The position numbers were made by a program, and so were the translations under genes. The notes beneath the pieces were generated by a model that saw nothing but the letters and a program-made list of their open reading frames with translations, did not search any database and was not told the origin of the DNA. Positions 15,859 through 22,968 of a DNA stretch of 27,912 bases are shown piece by piece. How positions within the stretch are numbered: the first letter of the stretch is position 1; every line of letters starts with the position of its first letter. This DNA is from a virus. The stretch is taken from the IMG/VR virus record IMGVR_UViG_3300020171_000107, positions 1 to 27,912 of that record; one strand, given 5' to 3'.

Positions 15859-16752
15859 TTAACCCCCACTGGTCCCGTAAGCGCCTCTCCAGTCCGAATA
15901 TCCACAGGAGAACTCCATATTGACCTTATACTTAGCATCGCCTGTATCGAAGTCGTCACTGTTTGCAAACCGAGGACGCAACCTCCAGAAGAAGTTGAAC
16001 TCCCGGTCGTCATTCGGTGCCAACAGATACCAGGCATCCGCGTCAGTAAGATAGTCCCACACCACCGGAGCGATCCCGCGATTAGCGATCACGTTCTTGG
16101 TATTGGTCATCACCCACGGTTCGTTCGTGCTCTGAAGAATCTTCAGGGCTGTGAACTCGTCGGAAGGCGATACCAACAGGACCGTCGGCTTGACCGCGAT
16201 CCTGATGTTGTTGTCATCCCTCATGTTGCGGAACGCTGTAACGGCAGCCTCCAAAGAGGCGACCGATAGGTCCGCATCGGTTGTGGGATGATTGGCTGAA
16301 GTTCCCCCATGTTTGAGAGGATGCGCGGTGTTGAACAAACTCACCGCGTCAGGTCCAGTGTCAGCAAATCCATCATTATAAACCGCGGCCGCCACCGTTT
16401 CCACGGTGTGCCGGGTGGACTTGCCGAAAGCATTGGACATCCGGGACATAACCCGGTACTGGTCGTTGCGGTACATCTGCTCCGAGACCCGGAAACCCAG
16501 GCCGTAGATCAGATGGGTGTACCGCTTGGTATAAGCCTGAACCGGGTCTTCGTACTGGATAGCAGCCGATTCAGTCTTCTCTGGAATGACACCAAACCCA
16601 GTGATTCCCTGGTCATCCTCATACTTCCGAGTAGACGAAAGTACGTTGTAGACCCTGGAATACACTTCGGGCATGGAGTCGTATCGCTGAAAGAACACCT
16701 TCCTCAGCCCTGGTGCTAAGAGGGCTGAAAACGCACCTTGTACAGCAGCCAT
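15859..16752 (-). CDS. Major capsid protein (HK97 fold, Mu gpT-like)
   Basis: The 297-aa protein fits Mu gpT-like major head proteins. It has an N-terminal arm with FSALLAPGLRKVFFQRYDSMP, an E-loop-like stretch rich in charged residues (YEDDQGITGFGVIPEKTES), then the family-typical LFNTAHPLKHGGTSANHPTT and KPTVLLVSPSDEFTALKIL blocks. A closing beta section follows (WYLLAPNDDREFNFFWRLRP, ending SCGYSDWRG). HK97-fold subunits assemble into the icosahedral shell around the scaffold. No separate protease was found and the N-terminus is short, so cleavage of a delta domain is not expected. The ATG at 16752 follows AAGGAAGG. Neighbours (decoration-like protein, scaffold, portal) confirm the role. 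Confidence 0.87.
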   Translation of the reverse strand: MAAVQGAFSALLAPGLRKVFFQRYDSMPEVYSRVYNVLSSTRKYEDDQGITGFGVIPEKTESAAIQYEDPVQAYTKRYTHLIYGLGFRVSEQMYRNDQYRVMSRMSNAFGKSTRHTVETVAAAVYNDGFADTGPDAVSLFNTAHPLKHGGTSANHPTTDADLSVASLEAAVTAFRNMRDDNNIRIAVKPTVLLVSPSDEFTALKILQSTNEPWVMTNTKNVIANRGIAPVVWDYLTDADAWYLLAPNDDREFNFFWRLRPRFANSDDFDTGDAKYKVNMEFSCGYSDWRGAYGTSGG

Positions 16753-16767
16753 TGTTTTTAGCCTTCC

Positions 16768-17247
16768 TTAGTCAGGGGCAAGAGTGTGAATCTGAGAATA
16801 GACCGGGGTGATAGCCACATAAATGCGCCTACCAGCGCCAGTCGCCGTATCACGAGGGTCCAGACCCATGATCTTGAATATCTTGGTCGTGGACGCGTCC
16901 TCGTTGATGCGGTGGTTGTTAGTCGTGGTGATTTCCATATCAGCGAAATTACCGACCTTCCGCTCGGAACATGAACCTGTGGTTCGACCCTCGAACCAAG
17001 TGTTCGGGTCCGCCAGATAGACCAATGCCTTAGTGCTGGTTTCTGTTGCGGTGGTGGTAATATCGTGAGCGAAAATCCCGATGCAGGAAGTGTCGGCGGC
17101 AGCCGCCTCTCCAACCGACCCCAGGGTAGACAGAATAGCCAGATTACCCGAATGGATAGTCTGACTAATCTTTACCGGATAGGATCGGACAGAGGGTGGC
17201 CCGCCATGCAACGTGATTGCTGGGATTAACCCAGTAGCGAGGCTCAC
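16768..17247 (-). CDS. Putative capsid decoration / stabilising protein
   Basis: The 159-aa, beta-rich, Thr/Ala-rich protein begins SLATGLIPAITLHGGPPSVR and then KISQTIHSGNLAIL. This resembles decoration-type or DUF2190-like head proteins, which start with a short arm and a compact beta fold. A second half (TWFEGRTTGSCSERKVGNFA to RRIYVAITPVY) is also strand-rich. It lies directly before the capsid gene. The start is GTG 17247, eight nt behind GGAGG. A long structured untranslated stretch precedes it (17291-17487), so its translation may be controlled there. The family call is moderate. Confidence 0.6.
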   Translation of the reverse strand: MSLATGLIPAITLHGGPPSVRSYPVKISQTIHSGNLAILSTLGSVGEAAAADTSCIGIFAHDITTTATETSTKALVYLADPNTWFEGRTTGSCSERKVGNFADMEITTTNNHRINEDASTTKIFKIMGLDPRDTATGAGRRIYVAITPVYSQIHTLAPD

Positions 17248-17290
17248 TACGGTATCCTCCGTTGTTAGATTGGACTACGTTTCGGAGGCT

Positions 17291-17487
17291 ACCCGACCTG
17301 CGGAGTTCGGGTTGCCATGCCTGTTGTCTGAACTCAGCGGGAGAGCGCCTGAGCATGAGGGATGTTAATTTGAGGGTCCTTGAGGGACCAACATCCCCAC
17401 CGTCCAGGTTCTGCTCTCCCGCCGTCAGGCAGGACAATTCAGGTACTACGTGGTGTCGGTTCCGGTCGGGTTCAGCAGGACACCCGA
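17291..17487 (-). ncRNA. Structured non-coding region before the capsid genes (candidate RNA element)
   Basis: The 322-nt gap 17248-17569 holds no convincing gene but many nested inverted repeats. A 10-bp stem GCGGGAGAGC (17337-17346 with 17413-17422) encloses an 8-bp stem GGGATGTT (17359-17366 with 17390-17397), which in turn stacks on GGTCC/GGACC (17375-17379 with 17385-17389) around a TTGAG loop. On each side is a 6-bp hairpin made from the same pair, ACCCGA/TCGGGT (17291-17312 and 17466-17487). In the leftward transcript this gives a multi-helix leader about 50 nt before the decoration gene. It could be a regulatory leader, a processing site or a free RNA. No known RNA family was recognised. 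Confidence 0.5.
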
Positions 17488-17569
17488 TTGTCGGCACCGG
17501 AGACTGGGGTTACACGCCTGTCGTTAGCCTCAACACGATTGTAGGCGGTTGATACCTTAACGCCGCAAA

Positions 17570-17962
17570 CTACCGGCGATTTACTTCTACGTCACCAAAA
17601 CCTGCGCCGCGTCCTCCGGCTCGCGCCATCTCTTCGGCATGGCGCTCCTTGGCCCGGTTCAACTGAGACTTGGCATCCCTGCGCTCTTCGGCTTTCCTGG
17701 CTTCCCAAGTCTCACGGTCCATGCGCATAAGGATAGTGTCGCCCCGCTGAACGATCTTATCCGGGCCAACGGTCGTATCCCCAACCCTGTCCAGCTCTCC
17801 AACTTCACCCTTCGTGACGGGCACATACCCCAATGCCTTAGCCCTGTCTACGCGAACATCATCTTTACGAACGAACCGATAATGCTGGGCAGGGTCCTTA
17901 CCCCTCACCCGAAGCAAATCCGGTTCTCTCTCGTTAACAATTACCTTGTCACTCTTAGCCAC
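17570..17962 (-). CDS. Small charged head-region protein of unknown function
   Basis: The 130-aa protein has a beta-rich N-terminal half (DKVIVNEREPDLL, HYRFVRKDDVRVDRAKALGY and DTILMRMDRETWEAR). A highly charged helical tail follows (residues 85-118, Arg/Glu/Lys/Ala) and the end is glycine-rich. It starts at GTG 17962 within the last codons of the scaffold gene, behind GGAGGAAG, so the two are translationally coupled. The helical tail could interact with the scaffold or DNA. It is not recognised beyond this. Confidence 0.65.
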   Translation of the reverse strand: MAKSDKVIVNEREPDLLRVRGKDPAQHYRFVRKDDVRVDRAKALGYVPVTKGEVGELDRVGDTTVGPDKIVQRGDTILMRMDRETWEARKAEERRDAKSQLNRAKERHAEEMARAGGRGAGFGDVEVNRR

Positions 17963-18725
17963 GTTCTTCTTCCTCCGGTTGTGCGGCTAACGCCGCTTTG
18001 TGATCTAGCCATTCCTTCTCGGTTAAACCAAGACCCTGCATAGCAGTTCTTTCTACCTGCGAAATCGGTTGAGCTGTAGGTACTACCTGCTTTCCCGACC
18101 GAGACTCACTGAGATTCCATGCCTGCACCATCCTCTGACTACCAGCCGCCACCGGCCTCTGCTTCAACCGCTGGCCACGCTGGTAAGAACCCATAGAAGT
18201 ATCCACTACCGCCTGAATCACCTGCGGGTTGGTACGCTGGTTCAGGGGTACATTCTTCAACATTTCCTTCGCGTAGGTTACGGCTTCCTCCGGCAATTCC
18301 TCCCCCCACTGGTTCTGATACTCATAAATAGCCTGGTCCACCCTACTTTCCGCAATGGACTCAATCACAGGCATCACGTCGGCCAAGACTTGTTTCTTGG
18401 CCTGCTCCAGCAGGTGGACGTCTCGACGATTCAATACCGCACTCGGATCAGTAAAGAACTCGTTGGTATCAAGTTCCGCTTGTCCAGTTTCCTCCGGCGG
18501 TTCCTGGTGTATTGGTGCACTTTGAGCACGAAGGGTCTCGATGTAATTCCGGTACTCAGCCGCCTCCTGCGATTTCTCCTGAAGTCTGCGTTCGGCCTCC
18601 CCGTATGCCTTAGCCTGATCCTCTGGCGTTGCAAACTTCTCCTGAAGCCATTCCGGTCTTTCGGATTCTATGACTTCGGGTGTCTCTTGCTCCCCTACAA
18701 CAACCTCCTGATTTTCTTCAGCCAT
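17955..18725 (-). CDS. Capsid assembly scaffold protein
   Basis: The 256-aa, strongly acidic and helical protein carries, after an acidic start, PEWLQEKFATPEDQAKAYGE (residues 24-43). This is the KF-x(2-4)-ED-x-AKAY-x-E element typical of phage scaffolds. The middle is coiled-coil-like (AERRLQEKSQEAAEYRNYI; LLEQAKKQVLADVMPVIESI). The C-terminus contains a basic patch (RGQRLKQRP) of the kind that binds capsid subunits, then an acidic tail. Scaffold proteins line the inside of the procapsid and leave before or during packaging. Position between portal and capsid agrees. The ATG at 18725 has an AGGAAAGGA site. Confidence 0.8.
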   Translation of the reverse strand: MAEENQEVVVGEQETPEVIESERPEWLQEKFATPEDQAKAYGEAERRLQEKSQEAAEYRNYIETLRAQSAPIHQEPPEETGQAELDTNEFFTDPSAVLNRRDVHLLEQAKKQVLADVMPVIESIAESRVDQAIYEYQNQWGEELPEEAVTYAKEMLKNVPLNQRTNPQVIQAVVDTSMGSYQRGQRLKQRPVAAGSQRMVQAWNLSESRSGKQVVPTAQPISQVERTAMQGLGLTEKEWLDHKAALAAQPEEEERG

Positions 18726-19044
18726 TCGCGATCTTCCTTTCCTGCGAAACTGTGCAAGTTGTATATCCCGACAACCAGGGCATCACTCTACGCCAGAGTG
18801 CTCTCCTTATGTAACGGCCAGTAAAGCGGTATCCCTGACTGGTTCTCCAGAATCTTAGATGCCTCCACGTTCTTACCTCGGCCTCCCTCCCTGCCATACG
18901 CCCCAAAGGCGCAAACACTCCCCACCAGACAAAGTACTTAATCCACCTCCCTGCCTTCCAAATGGCCCAGTGGATAATTCGGTCCACTTCCCACCAAGGC
19001 ACATAACCCCACTCATCCCTATCAAAGTTGTACCACACGACCAC
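18718..19044 (-). CDS. Possible Trp-rich small protein
   Basis: The frame encodes 108 aa from GTG 19044 (a GTG at 19125 would give 135). It contains 13 tryptophans, with WYNFDRDEWGYVPWWEVDR followed by IIHWAIWKAGRWIKYFVWWG, a 20-residue stretch that could lie in or on a membrane. The tail is very basic (RHLRFWRTSQGYRFTGRYIRR). The stop overlaps the scaffold ATG by eight bases, as in neighbouring gene pairs, which argues for a real gene. Against it, no start has a clear Shine-Dalgarno site, and G-rich DNA can give chance tryptophans. If it is not a gene, 18726-19082 is otherwise empty. Confidence 0.4.
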   Translation of the reverse strand: MVVWYNFDRDEWGYVPWWEVDRIIHWAIWKAGRWIKYFVWWGVFAPLGRMAGREAEVRTWRHLRFWRTSQGYRFTGRYIRRALWRRVMPWLSGYTTCTVSQERKIANG

Positions 19045-19082
19045 ATCACTGACCGAAGGCGAATGATAACATGGGGGTTTTT

Positions 19083-19337
19083 TTATTGACCCACCCTCCT
19101 TTCCTCCATAAGTTCTAATTCCCACGTCGGACTTGCCAATACTTCCGCCAAAAGACTAATCTGCCCCGCTATCTGCGCCACATCAGGATCACTACTGTTC
19201 TTTGCCGTTGTCACTAACCTGGCAATCAACCCATGACGTTGCTCCTCCCACTTCAATCTGAGCATCCGCCAACCATCACTCGCCTCTAGCGCCTGAAGGG
19301 CCTGCTTTCTATCCTCCTTGCTCGTCCTATCGGACAT
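19083..19337 (-). CDS. Small helical protein of unknown function
   Basis: The 84-aa, all-helical-looking protein has SDRTSKEDRKQALQALEASD, then WRMLRLKWEEQRHGLIARLV and a C-terminal Leu/Glu-rich helix. No known motif was found. The ATG overlaps the zinc-binding gene upstream by 11 bases and is preceded by GAGG at good spacing. It sits directly after portal and its companion, so a small head-completion or portal-associated role is possible but unproven. Confidence 0.65.
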   Translation of the reverse strand: MSDRTSKEDRKQALQALEASDGWRMLRLKWEEQRHGLIARLVTTAKNSSDPDVAQIAGQISLLAEVLASPTWELELMEERRVGQ

Positions 19338-19512
19338 GATCTAAAACCTCATCAAGATTCGGTTGCCAGAATCCTCCTCCAATATAGCGCATAGGGATTT
19401 TGCAGGAGACACACTTCGTTGTCTGTGTATCGAAGTCCCAGGAGTTGCGATCTGGCTCGTGACCAAAAACCCTACACCACCAAGGAGTTTTCTTGCGACC
19501 TTCCTTGCTCAC
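19327..19512 (-). CDS. Zinc-binding mini-protein behind portal
   Basis: The 61-aa protein reads SKEGRKKTPWWCRVFGHEPD with C13 and H18, then CVSC (C34, C37). This makes a likely CHCC zinc site of a type common in small phage proteins. The start is GTG 19512, in a GTGA overlap with the portal stop, six nt after GGGAGG. The longer 72-aa frame starting inside portal is rejected on that basis. Function is unknown. Confidence 0.7.
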   Translation of the reverse strand: MSKEGRKKTPWWCRVFGHEPDRNSWDFDTQTTKCVSCKIPMRYIGGGFWQPNLDEVLDHVR

Positions 19513-21371
19513 TGTCCGCCTCCCATCGGAATAGGCGATTCCCAACCACCACCGCCAACATTAACACCTGCCATCGGTTGACCGCCAGGAGCACCCATCT
19601 GCTGACCCGGCATACCTGGCATTCCCGGACCCAGCATGGGGGGCTGTTCCGGCGGTTCCGGCCCAATATAGGACTCTACATCCCTGGCCTTTCCGAAGGC
19701 GTTCAACAGGTCCCTGGTGACATTCCAAAGACGGGTCATATCGGTCATCACAAGTGGATTCTGAAGAAGCGTAGTATAAACCTGAACCGCTTGCTGCTTC
19801 TTGTAATCTTCGTTCAAGGCACTCGCCGTCCCCGAAGGAACATATGTCACCGGCACCCTGAGAAAGTCGGGAGCCGCCTCGTCATATTGCAAATACAGTC
19901 CTACCAACTGCTCACACAACCCCGGTAACACCTCCTGGAAACAGGAGATCATCTCGTCTGTGCGCCCACTCGATCCCGAAGCCGACTGTTGTATCTCGGT
20001 GGCGGTATGAGTCCCTGTTGCTGGTTTGCCTAACCTAATCTCAGTCACTCCGGTCAACTGCTCCGCATAGGAGAGAAGCATCTGCTCTTCTTGGATCGCC
20101 GAGAGTTTAATGTCGCCAGTTACCAGTTGCTTAATGTCATCGTGACCTTCTACGGGAATAAAGTTTCCAGGGAAGAATTTGACATTCGATGGTCCACCCA
20201 TCGCCTGCATCGCCGAACGCAACATGGTGAACACCGGCGCAAGGAGGATCGTAGTCGCGTCCATGCGCTGATTATGGATAGCGTTTACTTCCGTCTGAAT
20301 GTACTCGACCTTTCCGGCCATACTCTCGCCGTAAAATCTGTTGGGTCTGCGCATCAGTCGGAATGGGTGGAAGTATGGTTTGCCGTGCATAAACGGATAG
20401 TCCACGATTCGCAACAGCACACCCTGCTGGTAGGCAATAGTAGCCAGTACCAGTTCCTCTAACCCGTCACCGTTCACGTCATGGTAGACCGGCCCCTCGT
20501 ATATCTCGAAGGGTTGGTCCTCGAAACGATCCTTCACTCCCGCACCCACCCCTTCGATCCGATCCTGCCTGGCTCTCACGCTTTCCTCGTCGGGCGAGGT
20601 GGTGGAGTCCTTCAGTTTGTCAACGTCCCGGTACTTGCCTTCCTTCTCGCCTCGCTTCAACTCATCAAACCGAAGCCACATCCGGCGAAAACACCCTACC
20701 GCTCGGTCAATCGAAGCGGCGTTGGCGGGAATGATCTCAAAGTCTTCCAGGTCAAGTATATCAAGTTCCGGCCCCCGCTCAGTTACATCCTTCTCGTAAA
20801 CCTTCAGACTGTCACCCTCACGTTCATGCCATTTGATGGTCTTCTGACGTTCCCGCCAACATAACTGAGCGATTGCCGTACCATCACGAGCCGACGCCTT
20901 AACCAGATCACGACCCAAAGTAGGCATCGCCAATACATTTACCAGCCGATCCTGAAGCCACTGCTCATGTAACTTAATCCAATTCTCTTGTTCCTTCGGA
21001 AGACTGTAGAGTGGTTTGACAATCACCATCGGGTCGGCAGCGAATACTGCACGAGTGACCTTATCTCCTGAAGACTGCACCGTCCAGGCGGTGATCGGGA
21101 CGTGGACATTACTCGCACCCTCCCAAGGGAAATTCTTAGGAGTCGTCACACCCTCGTAATTGTCGTTCCACTTCTTGAGTTTCTGAAGCAAACCCAATCT
21201 TCCGGTGTCTTCTCTGGCCCCTCTGATAGCGCGGCAAACCCAGGTGGTGAATTCCTGCCGCCTGCGCTCCGATAATTTCAGGTGTGCTATAGGTTCAGGG
21301 GTCAGAAACTCAGAAGGAACGACCGATTCCGGCCGTCCCTCCCTTGACAAATCAGTAGGCGATACACTCAT
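19509..21371 (-). CDS. Portal protein
   Basis: The 620-aa portal subunit belongs to the podovirus-like group. An N-terminal helical region leads to FPWEGASNVHVPIT (81-94), the conserved wing-domain box in which residues before VPI contact DNA or neighbours. The stem and crown follow: RRPNRFYGESMAGKVEYIQ, a long helix with QTEVNAIHNQRMDATTI, then TEIRLGKPATGTHTATEIQQ and a helical stretch before a Pro/Gly/Met-rich tail (from about 575). At residues 298-306 there is DVNGDGLEE, an EF-hand or dockerin-type calcium loop. Portals form the dodecameric DNA entry ring. The ATG at 21371 has a GAGGG site. The loop and the long Gly-rich C-terminus are unusual additions. Confidence 0.9.
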   Translation of the reverse strand: MSVSPTDLSREGRPESVVPSEFLTPEPIAHLKLSERRRQEFTTWVCRAIRGAREDTGRLGLLQKLKKWNDNYEGVTTPKNFPWEGASNVHVPITAWTVQSSGDKVTRAVFAADPMVIVKPLYSLPKEQENWIKLHEQWLQDRLVNVLAMPTLGRDLVKASARDGTAIAQLCWRERQKTIKWHEREGDSLKVYEKDVTERGPELDILDLEDFEIIPANAASIDRAVGCFRRMWLRFDELKRGEKEGKYRDVDKLKDSTTSPDEESVRARQDRIEGVGAGVKDRFEDQPFEIYEGPVYHDVNGDGLEELVLATIAYQQGVLLRIVDYPFMHGKPYFHPFRLMRRPNRFYGESMAGKVEYIQTEVNAIHNQRMDATTILLAPVFTMLRSAMQAMGGPSNVKFFPGNFIPVEGHDDIKQLVTGDIKLSAIQEEQMLLSYAEQLTGVTEIRLGKPATGTHTATEIQQSASGSSGRTDEMISCFQEVLPGLCEQLVGLYLQYDEAAPDFLRVPVTYVPSGTASALNEDYKKQQAVQVYTTLLQNPLVMTDMTRLWNVTRDLLNAFGKARDVESYIGPEPPEQPPMLGPGMPGMPGQQMGAPGGQPMAGVNVGGGGWESPIPMGGGQ

Positions 21372-21378
21372 GTTTCCC

Positions 21379-22278
21379 TCATACCCACGGTACTATTGCC
21401 TCCGAAGTCGAAACTTCTATTGGTTCACCCTTATACGTCGTCGGCTCCGCAGAAGAATATCTTCTGTCGTGAGTCAGTTCCATCACCCACGGTATCCTCG
21501 CCTTACCCATCGCCTGGTAAAGCAAACTGTAGACGCCAAGTTCACGCGCCAGATATACTGCATTAACCGGCAAACAAGACCCTCCCGCTTCGCCCGGCGT
21601 ATAAGGCGAATATCCGAAAGGTTTACTGGCGCACGCCTTCAGTACTTGGTTAAAATCCACTCCCAGTTTATCCGCCAACTCTTCCGCCTCATTCGCCCAG
21701 GCGATATTGACTACCCGCTGTGCGTTCTCGTAGAGTTTGGCAAATTCAGTGATCTTCGGGTCGTAGAACTCAAACACAGGTGCCTGCATGAAAGAACGGT
21801 AGAATTTCGCCGCCTTTCGTGCCGCTTCGCGACCTAATCCTCCCACCAACTTGGGTATGGACTCCAAGGGCCACTCTAGTTCGTGACCCGGCCAGAGACG
21901 TTCGGGAGAATGGGCAACGTGGAACCGTTTCGTGAGATGGTACTTCTCCACCATCGCGTCCGTGAATCCCACCGGGACGGATGATTCGATGATAAGAAGC
22001 ACCTTCCCGAACAGAAAACCACCCGGAAGAGAGGAAACTGCCTCTTCTACGGGTTCCGGCCCCTCCATCGGTGTATTGACACAGACCACATAAACGTCAG
22101 CCTTCTTGAACTGATCCCACGCCAATATAGGGGGAACCGGCACTTTCTTATGCCCACTTCTACACCAAAAACACTTCTCCGGGTCCTTGTCATAGACCAC
22201 TACAAAGTGATGCGCTTTACTTGCCGCCGCAGCCAACTGTTGCCCGATGTAACCGCCGCCCAGAATGGCTACCTTCAT
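21379..22278 (-). CDS. UDP-sugar 6-dehydrogenase-like protein, C-terminally short
   Basis: The 299-aa protein contains the first two domains of the UDP-glucose / UDP-ManNAc dehydrogenase family. The NAD-binding Rossmann loop is MKVAILGGGYIGQQL (G7, G9, G12). ESSVPVGFT (98-106) and HSPERLWPG (123-131) match family boxes. The central domain has KLYENAQRVVNIAWANE with K181 and N185, and the catalytic cysteine C235 lies in AGGSCLPVN. The family is usually about 400-440 aa and ends in a UDP-binding domain of roughly 100 residues, which is absent here. It may still act with an altered substrate, or bind rather than oxidise. The gene forms an ATGA overlap with the 55-aa gene before it and precedes portal. 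Confidence 0.82.
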   Translation of the reverse strand: MKVAILGGGYIGQQLAAAASKAHHFVVVYDKDPEKCFWCRSGHKKVPVPPILAWDQFKKADVYVVCVNTPMEGPEPVEEAVSSLPGGFLFGKVLLIIESSVPVGFTDAMVEKYHLTKRFHVAHSPERLWPGHELEWPLESIPKLVGGLGREAARKAAKFYRSFMQAPVFEFYDPKITEFAKLYENAQRVVNIAWANEAEELADKLGVDFNQVLKACASKPFGYSPYTPGEAGGSCLPVNAVYLARELGVYSLLYQAMGKARIPWVMELTHDRRYSSAEPTTYKGEPIEVSTSEAIVPWV

Positions 22279-22442
22279 GCCTTTCGCTTCCTCCCTTTGC
22301 GAATGTACCCACCTTCCGGCGTCAACCGATGCTCCCGCCCCATGCTCATCGCCATCGCCACGGCTTGCTTCTGCGGTTCCCCTTCATGCACCAGGTGCTC
22401 AATCTTCTTGCTGATCGCCGACTGGCGTTGCTTGCGTTTCAT
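22275..22442 (-). CDS. Basic 55-aa protein with KI-x-HLV-x-EG motif
   Basis: This short gene starts at ATG 22442 behind AAGGG. It encodes a very basic protein containing ISKKIEHLVHEGEPQKQAVA followed by MAMSMGREHRL and a Gly/Arg/Lys tail. SKKI-x-x-L-x-x-EG-x-P-x-x-QAVA is a pattern I recognise from many small uncharacterised phage and bacterial proteins, so this is very likely real despite its size. Its stop overlaps the dehydrogenase start (ATGA), and its 5' end lies inside the previous gene by 44 bases. Function is unknown; the charge would suit nucleic acid binding. Confidence 0.75.
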   Translation of the reverse strand: MKRKQRQSAISKKIEHLVHEGEPQKQAVAMAMSMGREHRLTPEGGYIRKGRKRKA

Positions 22443-22740
22443 CGCACCCTTCTTTCGGAATTAGAACACCTTTCTCCATGATCTCCTTCGCTAGAGTCTC
22501 TTGCCCGTAGAGTTGTGACGTTTGTTGAGAAATCTCACTGGCTATCATGGCATGGCATCCGTAACATAGGTGAAGGTGTCGATGGTTGGGAGCATCTGAC
22601 CTACCCACATAAGTCATCAGTTGGTAGAACACATCTCGTCCACCACCGTCCGGCCATTTCACGCGTAATCCTTCGAGTTGCAGAAAGAACCCCTCTCCTA
22701 CATACCTCCCGTCAATCCCACAGCGTTCACATTTACCCAT
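22399..22740 (-). CDS. CxxC...CxxC zinc-binding protein
   Basis: The 113-aa protein has a zinc site from C4/C7 (MGKCERCGID) and C59/C62 (HLCYGCHAM), with HRHLH in front of the second pair. This layout resembles HNH-like zinc cores, but the full HNH pattern is not present. The C-terminus is acidic. The start is ATG 22740; a GTG directly before it is an equal alternative, and no strong Shine-Dalgarno site was seen. Function is unknown. Nuclease remnants and DNA-binding zinc proteins are both possible. Confidence 0.6.
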   Translation of the reverse strand: MGKCERCGIDGRYVGEGFFLQLEGLRVKWPDGGGRDVFYQLMTYVGRSDAPNHRHLHLCYGCHAMIASEISQQTSQLYGQETLAKEIMEKGVLIPKEGCDETQATPVGDQQED

Positions 22741-22758
22741 CACTTGGCGCGCTTTTCA

Positions 22759-22968
22759 TTACGGCATTTCACCGTAAAGACCAGTCCATCCCCACTTGTA
22801 TTTAGAAAACCACCGCATGAAATGATCGAGATCGCTCTCTCCCTCTCGACGCGGGGTGGCCGCTTCCACCCGATCCATGTAATCCATTTCCTCCACTGTC
22901 GGATACTTCATTCCCAACGAACCATCAATCTTGTCAACTAATCCCTCTGTGTCAACTAACTTTTTCAT
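22759..22968 (-). CDS. Small acidic protein of unknown function
   Basis: The 69-aa protein has no recognised motif. It has an acidic middle with MKYPTVEEMDYMDRVEAA and an aromatic C-terminus (HFMRWFSKYKWGWTGLYG). ATG 22968 makes an ATGA overlap with the methyltransferase stop, and GGAGG sits 6 nt upstream, so it is certainly placed to be translated with that enzyme. Confidence 0.6.
   Translation of the reverse strand: MKKLVDTEGLVDKIDGSLGMKYPTVEEMDYMDRVEAATPRREGESDLDHFMRWFSKYKWGWTGLYGEMP

Noticed and set aside
17165-17497. 110-codon leftward frame across the structured gap
   Set aside because: Its end overlaps the decoration-like gene in another frame, its composition is noise-like (many Arg, Ser, Pro), and the underlying DNA is full of paired arms, which explains the open frame better.
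17262-17552. 96-codon rightward frame in the same gap
   Set aside because: No Shine-Dalgarno site, opposite to the operon, and no protein-like pattern.
19062-19084. Run of seven A followed by CCCCC on the minus strand as a programmed frameshift site
   Set aside because: The stop codon of the 84-aa gene precedes the run, so ribosomes in that frame would not reach it; no extended product is supported.
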